NCBI GenBank assembly: GCA_006384855.1
Contig: VCJN01003024.1
Coordinates: forward strand, 88,536 to 152,535
Source: Tetraselmis striata
Taxonomy: Eukaryota; Chlorophyta; Chlorodendrophyceae; Chlorodendrales; Chlorodendraceae
Reading direction: 5' to 3'
Length of the DNA stretch: 64,000 nt
Position numbers and translations under genes: made by a program. The notes beneath the pieces are model-generated. The model saw only the letters and a list, made by a program, of their open reading frames with translations, had not been told where the DNA came from and ran no database searches. Below are positions 63,843-64,000 of the stretch, piece by piece. Numbering within the stretch: position 1 is the stretch's first letter; each line of letters starts with the position of its first letter.

Positions 63843-64000
63843 CACCCCGGCGAAGGACAGGAGACGGGCGTACGCCTGCGGCGTGTCGTCGGCCAAACGC
63901 GAGGGGCAAAACCAGGTGAGTACGCGGCTGGGGTGCTCAGGATTGTATTCGTTGTTAACCTGTGATCGTCCATAAATGCGCCGCAAGAAATAAAAATGGC

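Noticed and set aside
62911..63914. Plus-strand gene suggested by CTTCCAG|GCC at 62910, GTGAGT at 63075 and CAG|GTGAGT at 63913
   Set aside because: The splice-like signals are good, but the plus-strand translations are Ala/Pro/Arg-rich as expected of antisense. The minus-strand exons give more natural protein and agree in phase across six exons. The choice is not certain.

Overview
The window is nuclear DNA of a eukaryote, most likely a microalga and probably a chlorophyte green alga. Its protein genes are split by short spliceosomal introns (GT-AG, with two apparent GC-AG cases). Three genes are followed by TGTAA, the polyadenylation signal typical of green algae. GC content is moderate to high, and introns and spacers carry many 15-45 nt poly-G or poly-C runs. 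The organism call is an inference; no rRNA, organellar or species-diagnostic gene is present.

Layout, left half. Positions 1-3.7 kb hold a decayed tyrosine-recombinase (DIRS/PAT-like) retrotransposon that runs off the left edge. At 3.8-5.5 kb lies a small element with 176-bp terminal repeats and a broken gag-like reading frame. At 7.0-9.7 kb is an eight-exon gene (about 644 aa) of unknown function with two copies of one Cys/His module and a SAM-like C-terminus. From 10 to 23 kb the sequence is repeat-rich: three copies of an uncharacterised composite repeat, Ty3/gypsy and LINE relics, a tRNA-derived SINE-like segment and a small inverted-repeat element. From 23.7 to 35.2 kb, on the minus strand, is a near-complete Ty3/gypsy-type LTR retrotransposon. 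It has 1.05-kb LTRs that differ by only about 1-2% by eye, gag, a separate protease, an extra ~758-aa acidic ORF, RT-RNase H, and an integrase that ends in a PHD finger.

Layout, right half. At 36.2-37.4 kb is the 3' part of an unknown plus-strand gene. At 38.9-39.9 kb (minus) is a complete four-exon UBE2E-class ubiquitin-conjugating enzyme. At 40.7-45.8 kb is a second decayed DIRS-like element with terminal direct repeats. A decayed unknown coding region lies at 47.6-49.3 kb. At 49.7-54.2 kb (plus) is a GT29 sialyltransferase-like type II membrane protein. At 54.7-55.4 kb (minus) is a partly resolved gene. At 56.8-57.6 kb (plus) is GINS subunit PSF2. At 60.0-63.8 kb (minus) is a multi-exon gene for a small predicted secretory protein, with a ~143-bp x8 minisatellite in its largest intron.

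The cellular genes are unrelated housekeeping or secretory genes, with no operon-like logic. The most unusual items are the Ty3 element with its extra ORF and PHD finger, a family of tiny retroposon-like insertions with 13-15 bp target duplications, the duplicated Cys/His-module gene, and poly-C tracts that repeatedly sit just inside the 5' end of introns. All exon models were built by hand from splice signals and phase agreement and are unverified by transcripts.
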